The notes under the pieces were generated by a model, which saw only the letters and a list, made by a program, of their open reading frames with translations, ran no database searches and was not told the origin of the DNA. The position numbers and the translations under genes were made by a program. Positions 6,211 to 8,070 of a DNA stretch of 8,070 nt are shown here, in pieces; within the stretch, counting starts at the first letter, position 1, and each line of letters begins with the position of its first letter. Source of the DNA: NORP181 sp047623555 (GTDB lineage Bacteria > Pseudomonadota > Alphaproteobacteria > Rhodobacterales > Rhodobacteraceae); the NCBI GenBank assembly GCA_047623555.1, contig JBLHMP010000123.1, positions 1-8,070 on the forward strand, given 5' to 3'.

Positions 6211-7235
6211 TGGCAATTGCAGTCGATTTTGACAATGTAAACATCGTGTTCGGCGATAGGCCCGAGGCCGCGCTGGCGATGATGGATGACATGAAAGAGC
6301 GGACTGAAATTCAGACCGCCACCGGCCAGGTTTTGGGCGTTCATAATTGTTCGCTCACCGTGGATGAGGGCGAAATTCTGGTGCTGATGGGCCTGTCGGG
6401 TTCGGGCAAATCAACGCTGTTGCGCGCGGTGAACGGGTTGAACCCGGTGATCCGCGGCGCGGTCCGGGTGGATAGCGGCAATGGCTTGGTCGATGTGGCC
6501 ACCGCAGATTTGGCGACACTGCGTCAGTTGCGGCTGAACCGTGTCGCGATGGTCTTTCAGCAGTTCGGATTGCTGCCTTGGCGCAATGTGCGTGAAAACG
6601 TCGGGCTGGGGTTAGAGCTCGCCGGGATAGACAAAGCCGAACGCACCGACCGGGTGAATGCACAGCTTGAACTCGTCGGGCTGGCGGATTGGGCGGATCG
6701 AAAAGTTAGTCAATTGTCTGGCGGTATGCAGCAACGGGTCGGATTGGCGCGGGCTTTCGCCACCGAAGCACCGATATTGTTGATGGACGAACCGTTTTCG
6801 GCGCTTGATCCGTTGATCCGCACCCGATTGCAGGACGAATTGCTTGATTTGCAGGCCAAACTGGGCCGCACTATTATCTTTGTTAGCCATGATCTGGACG
6901 AAGCGTTTAAAATTGGCGATCGCATTGCCATCATGGAAGGCGGGCGCATTGTGCAAGTCGGCACGCCGCAGCAGATTTTCACCACACCCAAGACCGACTA
7001 TGTCGCTGATTTTGTGGCCCATATGAACCCGCTGGGCGTGCTGTGCGCGCGCGATGTGATGCAGCCGGTTGAGGGCACACCGCCCAGCTCGGTCGCTCCG
7101 GATGCCACGATCCAAGAGGTGATGGCAGCCGCACAATGCCATGATGCGCCGGTTGGGGTGATGCAAAATGGCACGTTGGTCGGGCAGATCACCCGCAATG
7201 GTATTTTGGCGAAATTACTGGACCCACGCGGTTAG
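6210..7235 (+). CDS. choV: Choline ABC transporter ATP-binding protein
   Basis: This 341-residue cytoplasmic ATPase powers ChoW. Residues 1-45 are the extended N-terminus of the QAT (ProV/OpuAA) family. Walker A GLSGSGKST is at 61-69, the Q-loop VFQQFGLLPW at 115-124, the ABC signature LSGGMQQ at 169-175, Walker B ILLMDEP at 189-195, the D-loop SALD at 197-200, and the switch His227 in FVSHD. All catalytic elements are intact. After about residue 278 comes a short regulatory tail (ARDVMQPV...DATIQEVMAAA...GVMQNGTLVGQITRNGILAKLL). It resembles one CBS-like repeat rather than the tandem pair of full-length ProV/OpuAA proteins. The start overlaps the choW stop, and GGAG (6198-6201) lies 8 nt upstream inside choW. 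It is the last gene of the operon and convergent with the VOC gene 40 bp away. Confidence 0.95.
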   Translation: MAIAVDFDNVNIVFGDRPEAALAMMDDMKERTEIQTATGQVLGVHNCSLTVDEGEILVLMGLSGSGKSTLLRAVNGLNPVIRGAVRVDSGNGLVDVATADLATLRQLRLNRVAMVFQQFGLLPWRNVRENVGLGLELAGIDKAERTDRVNAQLELVGLADWADRKVSQLSGGMQQRVGLARAFATEAPILLMDEPFSALDPLIRTRLQDELLDLQAKLGRTIIFVSHDLDEAFKIGDRIAIMEGGRIVQVGTPQQIFTTPKTDYVADFVAHMNPLGVLCARDVMQPVEGTPPSSVAPDATIQEVMAAAQCHDAPVGVMQNGTLVGQITRNGILAKLLDPRG

Positions 7236-7264
7236 ACGCAAAAGCTCGGCTAAAAGATACAGGT

Positions 7265-7291
7265 TCGGGTTATCATCAACTGACAACCCGA
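7265..7291. terminator. Possible hairpin between the convergent choV and VOC genes
   Basis: TCGGGTT (7265-7271) pairs with AACCCGA (7285-7291) around a 13-nt loop, overlapping the last codons of the minus-strand VOC gene. Neither flank has a strong U-run, though the minus-strand side reads into ATCTTTTAG. It could end transcripts from either side weakly. Confidence 0.3.
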
Positions 7292-7725
7292 CCGCTTTCG
7301 GGCGGTTCAACACGTGTCCCTAGGTCTTCGATAAATCGCAGCATATAGCCATCGGGATCACAGACAATAAATTGGCTCTGGCCGACATAGTGATCGCCGG
7401 CGCGATACCATGCCTCTTCCCATTCCCGAAAGATTTTGACGCCGTTGGTTTTGCAGGTCTCATATAACGCGGTCAAATCTGTGGTCTCAATTTGAAAATG
7501 AAGACCGCGACCAAAGGGCGGCTCGAGGGTATCGGTGATCCAACTGGTATCGGACAATTGTTCGATCATGATTTCGGCACCTTGTCTCTCAAGGTAATGG
7601 AAACCATGTTCTGACCGTTCGTAGAGCACCCGAAATCCTAAAATTTCAACATAGAATTTTTTGCTATCAGACGCGTCTCGGCATGCCAATTCTGGCACCA
7701 GATTTGCTTTGGGTTCAGTCGTCAC
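7276..7725 (-). CDS. VOC-family protein (glyoxalase / bleomycin-resistance-like)
   Basis: This small cytoplasmic protein of 149 residues has the size of a two-module VOC fold. The first beta-alpha-beta-beta-beta module is at about 8-56: LVPELACRD, then KKFYVEILGFRVLYER, then an aromatic strand HYLERQGAEIMIEQ. The second is at about 72-132: GRGLHFQIETTDL, then ALYETCKTNGVKIF and FIVCDPDGYMLRFIED. The pattern, with VPEL at the start and CDPDGYMLRF at the end, is closest to bleomycin-binding-type VOC proteins, which bind ligand without metal; the substrate cannot be read from sequence. The start is GTG at 7725-7723, since no in-frame ATG occurs before the core strands. The Shine-Dalgarno match is weak (a GAGG about 12 nt upstream). 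It lies tail-to-tail with choV, is not part of the transporter operon, and nothing ties it to choline metabolism. A tandem 12-bp repeat lies upstream. Confidence 0.85.
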   Translation of the reverse strand: MTTEPKANLVPELACRDASDSKKFYVEILGFRVLYERSEHGFHYLERQGAEIMIEQLSDTSWITDTLEPPFGRGLHFQIETTDLTALYETCKTNGVKIFREWEEAWYRAGDHYVGQSQFIVCDPDGYMLRFIEDLGTRVEPPESGRVVS

Positions 7726-7748
7726 TCTTAACGAGCCTCACATTTTCA

Positions 7749-7767
7749 GGCTGCTCATGCCTCAGCC
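7749..7767. other. Small inverted repeat upstream of the VOC gene
   Basis: GGCTG (7749-7753) and CAGCC (7763-7767) form a 5-bp stem with a 9-nt loop, 24 bp upstream of the VOC start codon. It could be a leader hairpin or a regulator site. Evidence is limited to the dyad itself. Confidence 0.2.
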
Positions 7768-7769
7768 AG

Positions 7770-7793
7770 GGTGGCAGCAAAGGTGGCAGAAAG
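7770..7793. repeat. Two tandem 12-bp imperfect copies (GGTGGCAG core)
   Basis: GGTGGCAG occurs at 7770-7777 and again at 7782-7789, a spacing of 12 bp, followed by CAAA and AAAG. On the minus strand this reads CTGCCACC twice, 45 bp or more upstream of the VOC start. It may be a tandem regulator site or chance. Confidence 0.3.
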
Positions 7794-7818
7794 GCACACA
7801 CTACGGCTGGGGATCACG

Positions 7819-8070
7819 TTATTCCAATTTTTGGTATTCCAGAACATTGCCGCGCGGCAGAAACGTCATCGTCATGTCAAAATCACCGACATGGTCGATC
7901 ACATAACACCCACTTTCACCGCTGTTTTCTTGGCGCACATATAGATAGGAACCGCTGCTTTCAAACCCGGCGCACCATTCCTGCACGCTAAGGTAATCCA
8001 TGCCGGTGATCGCGCCGCTATTGGTGTTTTCACGCTCAGACCCCAGAATGGTGAATTGTGTGTTTTGATC
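7819..8070 (-). CDS. Uncharacterised protein, C-terminal 83 residues (5' end outside the window)
   Basis: A minus-strand frame is open from the window edge to the TAA at 7821-7819. The in-frame ATG at 8001 is internal, because protein-like sequence continues upstream (QFTILGSERENTNSGAITG before MDYLSVQEW) with no stop. I do not recognise the family. The visible part is polar and soluble, rich in Gly, Ser, Tyr and Glu. It has two cysteines (in EWCAGF and SGCYVIDH) and alternating patterns suggesting beta strands (GSYLYVRQE, GCYVIDHVGDFDMTMTFLPRGN). Such a composition would suit a small secreted or periplasmic beta-rich protein, but the N-terminus that would show a signal peptide is not visible. 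The next gene on the strand, the VOC protein, starts 93 bp downstream, so co-transcription is possible. Confidence 0.6.
   Translation of the reverse strand, partial: DQNTQFTILGSERENTNSGAITGMDYLSVQEWCAGFESSGSYLYVRQENSGESGCYVIDHVGDFDMTMTFLPRGNVLEYQKLE

Noticed and set aside
1..8070. CRISPR arrays, tRNA or rRNA genes, insertion sequences, phage or defence genes
   Set aside because: No spaced direct repeats, cloverleaf-like sequence, transposase motif or terminal inverted repeats were seen on either strand.

Overview
The window is a compact choline and choline-O-sulfate uptake and oxidation locus. It most likely comes from an alphaproteobacterium of the Rhodobacterales (marine Roseobacter type). 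This assignment rests on the moderately high GC content, the gene set and order (betI-betC-betA divergent from choX-choW-choV), a thermonuclease-family fragment of a style common in that group, and a CCTCCGGCGAGG-type intergenic element that I remember from such genomes. It is inferred from sequence reading alone, not from a database search.

Layout. (1) Positions 1-365, minus strand: the 5' part of a small secreted thermonuclease-like (SNase-fold) gene. It starts normally but loses family resemblance just where the catalytic Tyr-Gly-Arg should follow, so it looks broken. (2) Positions 420-4230, minus strand: a three-gene bet operon read betI -> betC -> betA (TetR-type repressor, choline sulfatase, choline dehydrogenase). 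betI and betC overlap by 4 nt; betC and betA are separated by 74 bp holding a short inverted-repeat element. (3) Positions 4231-4341: a 111-bp divergent control region with a BetI-like operator (ATTGAC-TC-GTCAAT). Two opposed TTGAC -35 boxes lie inside the operator, and TAGCGT -10-like boxes are placed symmetrically on each side. (4) Positions 4342-7235, plus strand: the ABC importer choX (periplasmic choline-binding protein), choW (permease) and choV (ATPase). A strong hairpin lies between choX and choW, and choW and choV overlap by 1 nt. (5) Positions 7276-7725, minus strand: a VOC-fold (glyoxalase/bleomycin-resistance-like) protein with a GTG start, convergent with choV. (6) Positions 7819-8070, minus strand: the C-terminal end of an unrecognised protein that continues past the window.

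How the genes work together. ChoX captures choline in the periplasm and ChoWV imports it. BetC hydrolyses choline-O-sulfate to choline plus sulfate, and BetA oxidises choline to betaine aldehyde. BetI should repress both divergent transcripts from the shared operator until choline is present. The next enzyme, betaine aldehyde dehydrogenase (BetB), is not encoded here, so glycine betaine formation needs a gene elsewhere.

I found no CRISPR array, RNA gene, insertion sequence or clearly new system. The most notable signals are the extended dyad in the divergent promoter, the lack of betB, the broken thermonuclease gene and the choX-choW hairpin. No gene-free stretch exceeds 300 bases.
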